64,000 nucleotides of DNA from positions 414,767-478,766 of the forward strand of contig MU657173.1 of NCBI GenBank assembly GCA_026770575.1, read 5' to 3'. Below, one piece after another: positions 63,618 to 64,000 of this stretch (positions within the stretch are counted from its first letter, which is position 1; every line of letters starts with the position of its first letter). The stretch is from Pelagophyceae sp. CCMP2097. Lineage: Eukaryota > Sar > Pelagophyceae. The position numbers were made by a program, and so were the translations under genes. A model generated the notes under the pieces. The model was not told where the DNA came from. It saw only the letters and a list, made by a program, of their open reading frames with translations, and made no database searches.

Positions 63618-64000
63618 TCATCTCCAGACGACGGTCGCCGCATGAGAACCCGCGTGCTATCATTATAGTGCCACGTTCCAGAGCCGCGCCGTCCCTGCTC
63701 GCACCTCCCAGGCTCCCATAGGGAGCCGATCCAGACTCGCGGAGGAGAATTTACTCGAAAGGGAGAAAAGAGATGCCGTGGGTCTGCCGTTTACGGGGAA
63801 GTGAGATGATTTCCTGGTGAGTGTGAGACTCTATTCTCCATCGAACACCTGCATGTCATAGTAACTGACGCGTACGATGAGCGCCCTTTCAGGTGACGCC
63901 CCAAATCAAGGATGGCAGTGAAAGAAGGGGGCTTAGCGTGCGTGCTTGCAAGACGAAGAACGATGAGGGCCGTTACCACCACGAACGAAACGCTTGCGAG
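63618..64000. other. Intergenic to window end
   Basis: Lower GC than the gene upstream. No gene or RNA is recognised. Confidence 0.5.

Noticed and set aside
1..64000. tRNA, rRNA, CRISPR arrays, integrases, transposases, bacterial operons
   Set aside because: Looked for and not found. Tandem arrays present are 16-34 bp units without spacers, and gene structure is eukaryotic.

Overview
The window is GC-rich nuclear DNA from a eukaryote. Many genes are interrupted by very short spliceosomal introns (about 40-190 nt). Most donors read GTGCGT or GTGCGC and most acceptors CTAG, GTAG or GCAG. Gene content (axonemal-type dynein, kinesin, mitochondrial EF-G, PX and PP2C proteins, an apparently plastid-targeted protein, a selenocysteine MsrA, urease accessory proteins, a dual-family immunophilin) suggests a unicellular alga, most likely a pelagophyte-like stramenopile (Aureococcus/Pelagomonas type). 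The taxon is inferred and was not tested. Exon models below were built by hand from splice signals plus reading-frame and protein-family continuity.

Layout. 0.2-17 kb: one uninterrupted giant frame for a very divergent dynein heavy chain whose AAA1 catalytic residues look destroyed. 17-20.9 kb: a small multi-exon minus-strand gene, low-complexity DNA and a 995-base assembly gap (19562-20556). 20.9-31.2 kb: a small membrane-anchored unknown, a large DUF726/TMCO4-type lipase-like protein, a small membrane protein, a glycosyltransferase joined to a degenerate sulfotransferase-like domain, and a kinesin-13-like motor with a C-terminal SAM-like domain. 31.2-38.1 kb: a DSD1-type PLP enzyme, an auxilin-like J protein, a PX protein, an apparently plastid-targeted coiled-coil protein and a protein with a GHWAWWAWPT motif. 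38.9-44.1 kb: an arylsulfatase broken by one in-frame stop, a disrupted gene with a weak PcfJ-like tail, and a hypothetical. 44.4-50.5 kb: a UreD-UreF fusion, a SET-domain protein, a selenocysteine MsrA, and a divergently transcribed PncC(CinA)-NudC fusion. 50.5-63.6 kb: a second auxilin-like J protein, a SUMO-interacting-motif protein, mitochondrial EF-G1, a membrane-tethered GH1 beta-glucosidase, an N-myristoylation-type PP2C, an FKBP-TPR-cyclophilin protein and a Rossmann-like unknown.

The most notable result is the number of domain fusions that join successive or partnered activities. PncC-NudC (NADH/NAD hydrolysis to NMN, then NMN deamidation) would be a self-contained pyridine-nucleotide recycling enzyme. 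UreD-UreF would be a single-chain urease chaperone. FKBP-TPR-cyclophilin combines two immunophilin families. No tRNA, rRNA, CRISPR array or intact mobile element was recognised.
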